Shown: piece by piece, positions 44,026 through 52,161 of the stretch | Numbering within the stretch: the stretch's first letter is position 1 | Layout of the letters: every line of letters starts with the position of its first letter | Assembly (NCBI RefSeq): GCF_900109045.1 | Contig: NZ_FNYL01000010.1 | Coordinates: forward strand, 240,255-304,254 | DNA length: 64,000 nucleotides | Reading direction: 5' to 3' | DNA from: Dyadobacter sp. SG02 | GTDB lineage: Bacteria; Bacteroidota; Bacteroidia; Cytophagales; Spirosomataceae | Position numbers and translations under genes: made by a program | Notes under the pieces: model-generated | What the model was told of the DNA's origin: nothing | The model's input: only the letters and a program-made list of their open reading frames with translations | Database searches by the model: none

Positions 44026-44730
44026 TCAATCCCCTACCGCAAAGGCCAATGCGACGTACGGAAGGCCGTAAACCCTGGTCACATGTCGCTGGCTGTTATC
44101 GAGGTAAACATTGAACCCGTCGATCTTTTTGGTCGTGTAAGTAAGCCGTCCATAGGTATAACCGAGCTTCACGCCCACGTTCCGGCCAGCCTTAAAGCGC
44201 ACGAACGCCTCCGACATCCCGGTATTCCTGCGAAGTGCCAGTGGCAATGCATTGAACAGCGTAGGCTTAGCTGCTATCCATGAATCGTAATAAGGCTTCC
44301 CGGTGCCGTTCGACGGACGGCCTGCTTTCTCGTAATATCCATGTCGCCTGGAACCGTAGGTGAGGCCCAGCAGGTCGGTATTGACACCGATATCCAACTT
44401 CCAGAAACTCACGTTCACGCTCGCGAGAACGCTCAGCCCATTGACCGACACATCCCGAAATTCCAGGTAATCCTCGATTCCCGCAATGCGTTCGGTGTAA
44501 AGATTGGTCCTGCCCGCGTAATAGCCCCACGCCCTGAAACCGACCCCAAACCGAAGCCACGGCAGCTTCTGAGAACCGATTTCCTCGTGATACATAATGG
44601 AAGGAGCCCACGAATTGCTGCCAATACCGGTACCGACATCCACACCGCCAGCAATCGGGGAAGTGTATTGAGCGTGTGTGAAAGTGGTATTCAGTAATAA
44701 AATGAGAACCAGTCCTTTTAAAATTTTCAT
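44026..44730 (-). CDS. Exported protein, probable outer-membrane barrel
   Basis: About 234 residues from ATG 44730 (MKILKGLVLILLLNTTFTHA, a signal peptide). The open frame extends further upstream into the divergent gene region. The mature protein has many Gly/Tyr/aromatic alternating stretches (VDVGTGIGSNSWAPSIMY, LRFGVGFRAWGYYAG, VGVKLGYTYGRLTYTTKK) ending PYVALAFAVGD, consistent with a small beta-barrel. Function is not recognised. It is divergent from the DUF1080 gene with about 18 bp between starts. Confidence 0.7.
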   Translation of the reverse strand: MKILKGLVLILLLNTTFTHAQYTSPIAGGVDVGTGIGSNSWAPSIMYHEEIGSQKLPWLRFGVGFRAWGYYAGRTNLYTERIAGIEDYLEFRDVSVNGLSVLASVNVSFWKLDIGVNTDLLGLTYGSRRHGYYEKAGRPSNGTGKPYYDSWIAAKPTLFNALPLALRRNTGMSEAFVRFKAGRNVGVKLGYTYGRLTYTTKKIDGFNVYLDNSQRHVTRVYGLPYVALAFAVGD

Positions 44731-44748
44731 TGCTGAACCCATAGTTAG

Positions 44749-45531
44749 ATGATGAATGTGAATAGGAAACCGACCAGAAGCGTCTTCCCCACAATAATAA
44801 CTGATCCCCATAAGAATTCGCGCCTCAGGCGTTTACAAGTGGCTATAATGCTATTGTTTTGGTTATCTATCGGCAGTTTGTATGCCCAAACAGGCGAACG
44901 GCTGGGATTCGTACCGCTCTTCAATGGCAAAAACCTGAACGGCTGGGTGGATGTTAATACCTCCAAAGAAACCTGGAAAGTCAAAAACGGCACCTTAATA
45001 TGCTCCGGCAAGCCGATCGGCGTGATGCGCTCCGACAGGCAATATGAAAACTTCATCCTCGAAGTAGAGTGGAAGCATATGGAAGCCGGCGGCAACTCGG
45101 GTGTATTTATATGGAGTGAAGGCACCCCGCAGGAGCACGACCCGCTCACGAAAGCCATCGAGGTCCAAATGCTCGAACTGGAATACGCCCCGCAGCACAA
45201 TGCGACCGACGACTACGTACACGGTGAGCTATTCCCTACCATGGGCATGACCGCCATCCCCGACAACCCACGCGGCATCCGTAGCAAATCGCTCGAAAAG
45301 CGCTGCAAAGGCAAAGGCGAATGGAATAAGTATGTGGTCGTAGCCGTGGACGGTACCGTGAAACTCTCCGTCAACGGCAAATTCGTCAATGGCCTCCGCG
45401 CCTCCCAACGCAAGAAAGGCTACATCTGCCTCGAAGCCGAAGGCGCCGAGATCCATTTCAGGAATATGCGGATTATGGAGCTGCCGGGCGGGATTACCAC
45501 GCCAGAGCAGGTCGCGCCGGTGGTGGAGTGA
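44749..45531 (+). CDS. DUF1080 (3-keto-disaccharide hydrolase-like) exported protein
   Basis: A 260-residue protein with an N-terminal basic stretch and signal helix (LQVAIMLLFWLSIGSLYA). The DUF1080 concanavalin-like domain starts FVPLFNGKNLNGWVDV, and contains GTLICSGKPIGVMRSDRQYE, WKHMEAGGNSGVFIW and VNGLRASQRKKGYICLEAEG. Members are linked to hydrolysis of 3-keto-glycosides or glycan binding. The start could also be the later ATG at 44848, giving a shorter signal. Substrate is unknown. Confidence 0.85.
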   Translation: MMNVNRKPTRSVFPTIITDPHKNSRLRRLQVAIMLLFWLSIGSLYAQTGERLGFVPLFNGKNLNGWVDVNTSKETWKVKNGTLICSGKPIGVMRSDRQYENFILEVEWKHMEAGGNSGVFIWSEGTPQEHDPLTKAIEVQMLELEYAPQHNATDDYVHGELFPTMGMTAIPDNPRGIRSKSLEKRCKGKGEWNKYVVVAVDGTVKLSVNGKFVNGLRASQRKKGYICLEAEGAEIHFRNMRIMELPGGITTPEQVAPVVE

Positions 45532-45584
45532 TTTGGGAAGTTGCTGTTCTCCCAATATCTTGTGAAGGTTTCAATCTTTTAGGT

Positions 45585-46388
45585 ATGAAAATCTCCTTCA
45601 TTGGCGCTGGTAACGTCGCCTGGCATCTGGCACAGGCGTTTGAGGACGCCGGGCATTGGATTTGCGAGGTGTACAGCCGCGACACGCAGAAAGCGCGTCA
45701 GTTGGCATCGTCTTTATATGATACCAATATTCAGCCCGACCTCAATTTTTCCGATAGCGAAGCCGAAGTGATCGTGATCGCCGTGACCGACGACGCGATC
45801 GAGAGCGTGATCCAGCGCATTGTGCTACCTGAGGGTGTGATCCTCGTGCATACATCGGGCACCCGCTCGCTTGCTGAATTTCAGAAACTTGTGGAGATTT
45901 ACAGCGACGTATATGTCCACACGGGTGTGTTTTATCCTTTACAGACATTCACAAAGGATGTCGAAATGGATTACAGCGAACTTCCCTTTTGCATTGAATC
46001 ACGAAACGAGCTCATTGAAGGAAAACTAATGCAGCTCGCATCGAGCGTAAGTAATAATGTAACCCGGATGGATTCCGACGAGCGCTTTATTTTGCACGTG
46101 GCCGCCGTTTTTGCGAGCAATTTTACCAATTACATGCTCACGATCTCCCACGATCTCCTCGAACGCGAGCAGCTCGACTTCGATCTCCTGAAACCGCTCA
46201 TCCAAACCACCATTTACAAAGCCCTGTCTTCCGACGACCCTTCCATCGGCCAAACGGGCCCGGCGCGGCGCGGAGACTGGAAAACCACGGCCCGCCATCT
46301 GGAATATTTGCAGGAAACCAATGAGGATTACACGGAAATATACCGCCTGCTCACCGACAAGATCCGTAACCTCTACATTTCAAAATAA
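45585..46388 (+). CDS. DUF2520 Rossmann-fold protein
   Basis: A 267-residue protein from ATG 45585 (MKISFIGAGNVAWHLAQAF). The frame is open upstream, but this start gives the nucleotide-binding loop GAGNVA at the usual place. Later blocks are VIVIAVTDDAIESVI, LVHTSGTRSLAEF, HTGVFYPLQTFTK and the C-terminal helix region PARRGDWKTTARHLEYL. It resembles NADP-dependent dehydrogenases such as P5C reductase or ketopantoate reductase, but the reaction is unknown. In Bacteroidota it commonly neighbours the KdsC-like gene, as here. Confidence 0.88.
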   Translation: MKISFIGAGNVAWHLAQAFEDAGHWICEVYSRDTQKARQLASSLYDTNIQPDLNFSDSEAEVIVIAVTDDAIESVIQRIVLPEGVILVHTSGTRSLAEFQKLVEIYSDVYVHTGVFYPLQTFTKDVEMDYSELPFCIESRNELIEGKLMQLASSVSNNVTRMDSDERFILHVAAVFASNFTNYMLTISHDLLEREQLDFDLLKPLIQTTIYKALSSDDPSIGQTGPARRGDWKTTARHLEYLQETNEDYTEIYRLLTDKIRNLYISK

Positions 46389-46452
46389 TAAGTAGCCGCA
46401 CCGTCACGAAAAAAGTTCGGCTATATTTGCGGGATTCACAATTCTGCTATTC

Positions 46453-46974
46453 ATGAATTCGACTTTAACGGAACGTTTTAAACGCATTACCACCTTCATT
46501 TTTGACATCGACGGCGTCATGACCGACGGCAGCGTCATCGCCCTCGAGACCGGCGAGCAACCCCGCATTTTCAATGTGCGCGACGGCTACGGCATCAACC
46601 GGGCGATCAGAATGGGCTACCGCGTGGCGATCATCTCGGCGCAAAGCCAGGTAGGCGTTCGCAAACGGCTCGAATACCTCGGCGTCACCGATATTTTCAT
46701 AGGAACTTCTCCCGACGGCAAACTGCCCGTTTTCAAAAAATACCTTGCAGAAACCGGCCTTACCGAAGACGAAATCGTATTCATGGGCGACGACCTGCCC
46801 GATTACGAGGTCATGCGCACGAGCGTCATGGGCGCATGCCCGGCCGATTCCGCCGACGAGATCCTGGCAATCGCCGATTATATTTCCCCGAAAAACGGCG
46901 GACGTGGCGCGGTCCGCGACCTGATCGAACAGGTCATGAAAGCGCAGGGAAAATGGATGGCCTGGTTTGAATAA
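46453..46974 (+). CDS. kdsC: KdsC-like HAD phosphatase (3-deoxy-D-manno-octulosonate 8-phosphate phosphatase)
   Basis: A 173-residue HAD protein of the tetrameric C0 type without cap. Motif I is FIFDIDGVMTDGSV (nucleophile Asp), motif II IISAQS, motif III Lys in DGKLPVFKKYL, and motif IV VFMGDDLPDYEVM. In LPS-making bacteria it removes the phosphate from KDO-8-P. The assignment to KDO over a related sialic-acid phosphatase rests on the sequence pattern. It is 64 bp from the DUF2520 gene and 5 bp before the acyltransferase gene. Confidence 0.85.
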   Translation: MNSTLTERFKRITTFIFDIDGVMTDGSVIALETGEQPRIFNVRDGYGINRAIRMGYRVAIISAQSQVGVRKRLEYLGVTDIFIGTSPDGKLPVFKKYLAETGLTEDEIVFMGDDLPDYEVMRTSVMGACPADSADEILAIADYISPKNGGRGAVRDLIEQVMKAQGKWMAWFE

Positions 46975-46979
46975 AAAAC

Positions 46980-48104
46980 TTGGTAGTGGATAAGAAAAAG
47001 CGCTATTTCCCGAATCTGAACGGTATCCGTGCCATTGCCGCAACACTGGTGGTATTTCACCACCTCGAACAGGCCAAACATGCATTGGGCATTGCCAATG
47101 TGTACGATATGCCCATTATCCAACATGCCGGGCGGCTTGGCGTGGGGCTGTTCTTTGTACTGAGCGGCTTTTTGATCACCTATTTGCTATTGGAAGAGCG
47201 CGGGCGGTTCGGCGATGTCGATGCCAAAAAATTCTATCTGCGCCGGGTATTCCGGATCTGGCCTGTTTACTTCATCATCATCGGGTTGTCCTTTTTTGTT
47301 TTTCCGCACATACCTATTTTTGACTATCCCGGAATCGAGGAAAAACTGACCGTAGACCTCCCCGAACGGCTTACATTGCTGTTACTGGTATTGCCTAACT
47401 TCGCATTTGTCCTCTACGACCTACCCTACTGGTGTGCGCAAACGTGGTCTATCGGCGTGGAAGAGCAGTTTTATTACCTCTGGCCGTGGTTGATCAAATA
47501 TCCGAAAAGGCGCATTCCGATATTCATCTTCTTCCTCGCATTAACGGCCGGCCTGCTTTACCTGGGGCTTGAAATGGTTAATCCTTCGGAAGAGACCCGC
47601 AAATCGATGATCACGACGTTCCTCGGGCAGTTTCGCATTCAGACAATGGCGCTGGGCGGCTTGTGCGCGTGGCTCGTTTATAAGGACAAAACACAGATAC
47701 TGAACTTCGTTTTCAGGAAAGACATTCAAATAGCCGCTTACGCAATCATGCTTGCATTGTTCTTTTCAGGCGTGCACTTCTTCGGCTTTCTTGAAGTATA
47801 TGCCGTGTTCTTCGCCTTTTTCGTGCTGAATGTTTCGTGTAACCCCAATACGATCGTGAGCCTTGGCCACCCGGTGATGAACCACCTGGGCAAGGTCACC
47901 TATGGTCTTTACCTGTACCACGTCGCGGTGATCGTAGTCGTCATTAATCTCTTTGAAATGTACGCGCCCGGCTGGCGTGGTGCGGGTTATCAGGCGGTAC
48001 TGTATGTGCTGAGCTTTATCGGCTCGGTAGCAGTGGCTACTTTTTCGTATAACTACATTGAAAAACCGCTTCTTGCTTACAAAGACCGTAAATTCGGCCG
48101 CTAG
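46980..48104 (+). CDS. Acyltransferase family 3 (OafA-like) membrane protein
   Basis: A 374-residue integral membrane acyltransferase with about ten helices. The N-terminal signature is NLNGIRAIAATLVVFHHLEQ, then FFVLSGFLITYLLLEERGR, KKFYLRRVFRIWPVYF and SIGVEEQFYYLWPWLI. These enzymes acetylate or acylate surface sugars. No ATG is near. The frame starts at TTG 46980 or GTG 46986 (VDKKKRYFPNLNG). It may be coupled to kdsC, 5 bp upstream. Its stop TAG abuts the stop of the convergent deacetylase gene. Confidence 0.88.
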   Translation: MVVDKKKRYFPNLNGIRAIAATLVVFHHLEQAKHALGIANVYDMPIIQHAGRLGVGLFFVLSGFLITYLLLEERGRFGDVDAKKFYLRRVFRIWPVYFIIIGLSFFVFPHIPIFDYPGIEEKLTVDLPERLTLLLLVLPNFAFVLYDLPYWCAQTWSIGVEEQFYYLWPWLIKYPKRRIPIFIFFLALTAGLLYLGLEMVNPSEETRKSMITTFLGQFRIQTMALGGLCAWLVYKDKTQILNFVFRKDIQIAAYAIMLALFFSGVHFFGFLEVYAVFFAFFVLNVSCNPNTIVSLGHPVMNHLGKVTYGLYLYHVAVIVVVINLFEMYAPGWRGAGYQAVLYVLSFIGSVAVATFSYNYIEKPLLAYKDRKFGR

Positions 48105-48932
48105 CTATTTTACCTTCGGCAATTCGGACATCGTATAGAATTTCAATTTCTGCTTATGCGCCTCGCGTAAAACCGCCGCCAGAAAACTCACATTAAAGCC
48201 ATATTTACCGTTCTGAGGCGCGCTATATAGCGGCTCATGCCCGAAAACCATTAATGCAGTGCCATTTTCCTTCGCTTCCTGAATGGCCTCGGCGATTTCC
48301 TCTTCGGTAACCTCGTCGTAATCGATCATTAAAGCATCCACATCCTGCTCCCCGTCGAATGCGTAGTAAATCGCATTCATCCAGCGCGGCGGCCACGCGT
48401 AGAGCTGGAAACCTTTGTATTTCCTTCTTGCAATGGCTACATCCCGCAAAATCGTAAACCCTTTTGCCAAAAGCACCGAATCGACGCGGTCGTTATGGTT
48501 CCCGCCCGGGTGTGCGTAGGAAGTGGGTTTAAAACCTGCCGCATTCATGTAACGCAGACCGGGTTCCAGCTCGGCTTCGATATATCCTTTCGGCCCGCCG
48601 GCGTCCATTAATTCCGTGGATTTGGCGTGAACTGTTCCGTGAAAACCAATTTCGTGGCCTTCCTTTTCAAGTTGTTTAAGCATAGCTACTTCCCCGGCAT
48701 TCAGGCTGTCGGGACAGGTGATAAAGAATGTCGCTTTGGCATTGTATTTCTGAAATAATGGCCTGAGTTCGTACCATTCTTTGATAAAATGGTCGTCAAA
48801 TGAAATGGCGATACCGCCCGTGCCGGGCTGCCCGGACGAGCTTCCGCAGCCCCAAAATGCACCGACCATAGCGGCCAGTAGCAGCAAAAGAAATCCGTTT
48901 CGGCCCTTAGAACAGTTGTTGAGGTATTTCAA
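48105..48932 (-). CDS. Polysaccharide deacetylase (NodB-type) lipoprotein
   Basis: A 275-residue protein with a lipoprotein signal (LLLLAAMVGAFWGC, lipid Cys about residue 29). The NodB domain has the metal Asp pair in AISFDDHFIKEW, the His region in EIGFHGTVHAKS and the YAHPGGNHNDRVD motif. Family 4 carbohydrate esterases remove N- or O-acetyl groups from glycans. The target is unknown. Its stop directly abuts that of the acyltransferase, and the two could have opposed acyl chemistry (inference). Confidence 0.87.
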   Translation of the reverse strand: MKYLNNCSKGRNGFLLLLLAAMVGAFWGCGSSSGQPGTGGIAISFDDHFIKEWYELRPLFQKYNAKATFFITCPDSLNAGEVAMLKQLEKEGHEIGFHGTVHAKSTELMDAGGPKGYIEAELEPGLRYMNAAGFKPTSYAHPGGNHNDRVDSVLLAKGFTILRDVAIARRKYKGFQLYAWPPRWMNAIYYAFDGEQDVDALMIDYDEVTEEEIAEAIQEAKENGTALMVFGHEPLYSAPQNGKYGFNVSFLAAVLREAHKQKLKFYTMSELPKVK

Positions 48933-48976
48933 AACTTCGGAAATGATCTGTTATTTTCGCTAAATTAACGACACGG

Positions 48977-50197
48977 ATGAAAATACTGCACACCGCCGAC
49001 TGGCATATCGGCAAAAAGCTCGACAACTTTTCCCGCCTCGACGAACAACGGCTCGTCCTCGAAGAAATCTGCGAAATCGCAGAGCGCGAGGCCGTGGACG
49101 CGATCGTCGTTGCCGGCGACCTGTTCGATAATTTCAACCCGTCGTCCGAAGCCACGGAGCTTTTATACAGCACATTACACCGGCTGTCGGCCAACGGCAC
49201 CCGGGCTGTGATCGCCATCGCAGGCAACCACGATTCCCCCGAGCGCATACAGGTACCCGACGCACTCGCGAAGGTTTGTGGTATTCTGTTCGTCGGTTTT
49301 CCCAATACCGAAGTGATGCCTTTCTGCACGCAAGGCCAGGTGGATATTGTTAAAACCGCGCCCGGATTTATTGAAATAAAATTGCCTGATGCCCCTTTTC
49401 CCCTGCGCGTACTACACACGCCCTACGCGAACGAGCAGCGATTGAAAACCTTCCTTGGTGTAGAAGAATCGGAAGAAGCATTGCGTGTGCATTTGCAGGA
49501 GCATTGGCAGCAACTGGCTGATGAATATCTCGATGATAAGGGCTTTAACCTGCTCGCTACGCATTTGTTCGTCATGCAAAAAGGCGGTCCTATGCCGGAG
49601 GAGCCCGACGACGAGCGCCCGATCCTGCATATCGGCGGCGCACAGGCAATTTATACTGAAAACTTCCCGAAACAGGTGCATTACATTGCATTAGGGCATT
49701 TGCACCGGTTCCAGCAGGTCGATAAGGTGCCTGCACCCTCCGTATATTCCAGCAGCCCGTTGGCTTATAGTTTTTCGGAGGCTAATCAAAATAAATACGT
49801 GATATTAATCGAGGCGGAAGCTGGCAAATTGGTTGGATACAAGCCCATTGAGCTTTTGAAAGGCAAAAAACTGCGTCGCAAAAGTTTTCATAGCATTGAT
49901 GAGGCGATTGAATGGCTGAGCGAGCATCAGGAAGATCTGATCGAACTCACCATTATTTCGGATAACTACCTCGAAGCTTCCGACAAAAAGCGGTTAATGG
50001 AAGCGCATTCCGGCATAATCCAGATTATTCCGCAGATTAAGAAAAGTGAAGTTGCCGATACTTCATCTGAAGTTGATCTTTCGCTAAGTATGGAGAAGTT
50101 ATTTCAGGAATATTTCAAAACCAAAAACAAGGGGCAGGAACCGTCAGAAGGCCTAATGGAGGTTTTTCGTGAGGTGTTAGGCAGCGAAGCTGAATAA
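48977..50197 (+). CDS. sbcD: Nuclease SbcD (Mre11-like), large-subunit gene not adjacent
   Basis: A 406-residue metallophosphoesterase of the SbcD/Mre11 family. Metal motifs are LHTADWHIGKKL (residues 4-15), VVAGDLFDNFNPSS, IAGNHDSPERI, LLATHLFVMQKGG and YIALGHLHRFQQV. With SbcC it cleaves DNA hairpins and protein-blocked ends. No sbcC follows: the next gene is on the other strand. sbcC must lie elsewhere or be replaced. The ATG at 48977 is firm. Confidence 0.93.
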   Translation: MKILHTADWHIGKKLDNFSRLDEQRLVLEEICEIAEREAVDAIVVAGDLFDNFNPSSEATELLYSTLHRLSANGTRAVIAIAGNHDSPERIQVPDALAKVCGILFVGFPNTEVMPFCTQGQVDIVKTAPGFIEIKLPDAPFPLRVLHTPYANEQRLKTFLGVEESEEALRVHLQEHWQQLADEYLDDKGFNLLATHLFVMQKGGPMPEEPDDERPILHIGGAQAIYTENFPKQVHYIALGHLHRFQQVDKVPAPSVYSSSPLAYSFSEANQNKYVILIEAEAGKLVGYKPIELLKGKKLRRKSFHSIDEAIEWLSEHQEDLIELTIISDNYLEASDKKRLMEAHSGIIQIIPQIKKSEVADTSSEVDLSLSMEKLFQEYFKTKNKGQEPSEGLMEVFREVLGSEAE

Positions 50198-50227
50198 CAT
50201 GGCGCGAAGGTCTTTCCTTCGTGCAAA

Positions 50228-50299
50228 CTATTCGCAGGCCTCCGGCCGGTCCAAAATGCATTATCGCCCTTTTTAGACCGGCAGGAGGCCTGCGAATAG
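50228..50299. repeat. 24-bp inverted repeat after sbcD
   Basis: Arms 50228-50251 and 50276-50299 are complementary with one mismatch (C against A) and contain GCAGGCCTCC and GGAGGCCTGC. They flank a 24-base centre with a T-run in it. It may be a long transcription terminator for sbcD or a dispersed palindromic repeat. Confidence 0.7.
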
Positions 50300-50338
50300 C
50301 GTATGCAAAGCAGCAGCTTTGCACCATCCGCGCACAAA

Positions 50339-50372
50339 AAAGCGGGCTACTCCTTCTGGAATAACCCGCTTT
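50339..50372 (-). terminator. Terminator of the DksA-like gene
   Basis: Stem AAAGCGGG (50339-50346) with CCCGCTTT (50365-50372), extendable inside after one mismatch, followed by T on the minus strand. It lies 24 bp past the gene stop. Confidence 0.65.
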
Positions 50373-50395
50373 CTTCTGTTTGTGACTTGATAAAA

Positions 50396-50779
50396 TCAGC
50401 TGGCTCTTCTCAGCTTCGCTTCAATGGTCTGCTGTGTATGCGGTACAATGCGCAGGCGTTCTTTCGGGATCAGCTTACCGGTATCGATGCAAACGCCGTA
50501 AGTGCCGTTTTTAATGCGGATCAGCGCGTTTTCAAGCTGTGCCGAATATTTCTGAAGACGTGCCGCCAACTGGCTCAAATTTTCGCGTTCACTGGCATCT
50601 GCCCCATCCTCCACAAGCTTGGCCGCGCCGGCTGTTACGTCCGTGCCGCTATCGTTCTTTTTGCTTAAACCTGTTTTAATGTATTCGAGCTCACTTCTTG
50701 TCGCTTCCAGCTTCCCACGGATCAGCTCTTCAAACTCCTTTAATTCTTCCTCTGAATATCTTGTTCGTTCTTCTTGCAT
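50396..50779 (-). CDS. DksA/TraR family protein with lost zinc cysteines
   Basis: A 127-residue protein with a long N-terminal coiled coil (RYSEEELKEFEELIRGKLEA) and a C-terminal DksA-like finger region YGVCIDTGKLIPKERLRIVP followed by HTQQTIEAKL. Canonical DksA has four zinc cysteines, whereas here one Cys remains and the others are replaced. The surrounding motif and length stay normal, so the fold is probably held without zinc. It would bind RNA polymerase and act in stress-related transcription control, by family. Bacteroidota homologues often show the same loss. Confidence 0.88.
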   Translation of the reverse strand: MQEERTRYSEEELKEFEELIRGKLEATRSELEYIKTGLSKKNDSGTDVTAGAAKLVEDGADASERENLSQLAARLQKYSAQLENALIRIKNGTYGVCIDTGKLIPKERLRIVPHTQQTIEAKLRRAS

Positions 50780-50923
50780 AATCTGAATTGATTTGTTAGT
50801 CTACATCAAGGAGCGTTCAAAGCACAAAAGTACTAGTATTCTGCCTATTTCGGAATAGTATTTAATTAATAACCACTTTCAAATGAGAAACTTACTAACA
50901 CTGATAACAGGGGCTATAATCAA

Positions 50924-50955
50924 CAAAGCCAAAACCTGGATCGGTAATGGCTTTG
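50924..50955. terminator. Weak hairpin between pdhB and the DksA-like gene
   Basis: CAAAGCCA (50924-50931) pairs with TGGCTTTG (50948-50955) around a 16-base loop. It lies 18 bp past the pdhB stop. No T-run follows, so a role in pdhB termination is uncertain. Confidence 0.3.
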
Positions 50956-50972
50956 CTGCGAATCTCTGAAGA

Positions 50973-51953
50973 TTATTTATAAAGTACCGACTTCACGGCC
51001 TCTACAGTCCGCTTCACGCTCGGCAAAATCTCTTCGATCAGCGTAGGCGCATAGGGAAGAGGTACGTCGCGACTGTTCACGCGGATCACCGGCGCATCCA
51101 TATAATCAAACGCATTGCGCTGGATGTGGTAAGCCAGTTCCGAAGAAATAGCAGCCAATGGCCACGCTTCTTCCACCACTACACAGCGGTTGGTTTTCTT
51201 AACCGACTCGATCACGGTAGCATAGTCGATCGGACGCACTGTGCGCAAATCGATCACTTCCACGTCGATACCTTCTTTTTCCAGTTGAAGCGCCGCAGGC
51301 ATAACCACGCGGGGGATCATTTTACCGAAAGAAACGATGGTAACATCCTTACCCTGGCGTTTGATATCCGCTTTGCCCAGTGGAATGAGGTATTCTTCTT
51401 CGGGAACAGCCATTTTATCACCGTACATTACTTCCGATTCCATGAAGATCACCGGGTTGTTGTCGCGGATTGACGATTTCAAAAGACCTTTCGCGTCGTA
51501 CGGGTTCGAAGGAACGACCACTTTCAAACCGGGGGTGTTCGCAAACCAGTTTTCGAAGTTCTGCGAGTGCTGCGCTCCGAGCTGTCCCGCATTCCCGGTG
51601 GGGCCGCGGAAAACGATCGGACAGCCGTACTGGCCACCTGACATCGAAAGAATCTTAGCCGCGCTGTTGATGATCTGGTCGATCGCCACCAGCGAGAAGT
51701 TGAATGTCATGAACTCGACGATCGGACGAAGGCCGTTTCCGGCAGCGCCCACCGCAATCCCCGCAAAGCCAAGCTCCGCGATAGGCGTATCGATCACGCG
51801 GTCGGGGCCGAACTCATCGAGCATTCCCTGACTCGCCTTATAAGCACCGTTGTATTCCGCAACCTCTTCACCCATCAAAAAAATACTCTTGTCAAGGCGC
51901 ATCTCTTCCGACATAGCGTCGCGAATGGCATCTCTAAATGCTATTTCTTTCAT
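50973..51953 (-). CDS. pdhB: Pyruvate dehydrogenase E1 component, beta subunit
   Basis: A 326-residue transketolase-like subunit of the pyruvate (or branched-chain) dehydrogenase E1. Conserved parts are FRDAIRDAMSEEMRLDKSIF, MGEEVAEYNGAYKAS, TPIAELGFAGIAVGAAGNGL, GPTGNAGQLGAQHSQNFENW and EVIDLRTVRPIDYATVIESV. With E1 alpha it decarboxylates pyruvate using thiamine diphosphate. The alpha gene is not in the window. Assignment to pyruvate rather than branched 2-oxo acids is by overall similarity. Confidence 0.93.
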   Translation of the reverse strand: MKEIAFRDAIRDAMSEEMRLDKSIFLMGEEVAEYNGAYKASQGMLDEFGPDRVIDTPIAELGFAGIAVGAAGNGLRPIVEFMTFNFSLVAIDQIINSAAKILSMSGGQYGCPIVFRGPTGNAGQLGAQHSQNFENWFANTPGLKVVVPSNPYDAKGLLKSSIRDNNPVIFMESEVMYGDKMAVPEEEYLIPLGKADIKRQGKDVTIVSFGKMIPRVVMPAALQLEKEGIDVEVIDLRTVRPIDYATVIESVKKTNRCVVVEEAWPLAAISSELAYHIQRNAFDYMDAPVIRVNSRDVPLPYAPTLIEEILPSVKRTVEAVKSVLYK

Positions 51954-52161
51954 TCGTAATTCTGATAATTATTAATTCTTAGAAGAAACCGTTGCAAAAT
52001 CATTTCATCTGATACAGACCGACCTGCGCGGTTACATTAAAAGAGGTTTTGTACACTTATTTCAAAATGGTCTGGTAAAATTAGGCAACACCGGCCAATT
52101 CTCAAATTCTTTCCCAGAACCATTCTGTTAAAAAACGAGGTAAATGCAGCGCATTCCGGTA

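Noticed and set aside
48102..48107. Abutting stop codons TAG and CTA of convergent genes as a special site
   Set aside because: Chance adjacency in a tightly packed region; no repeat or hairpin surrounds it.
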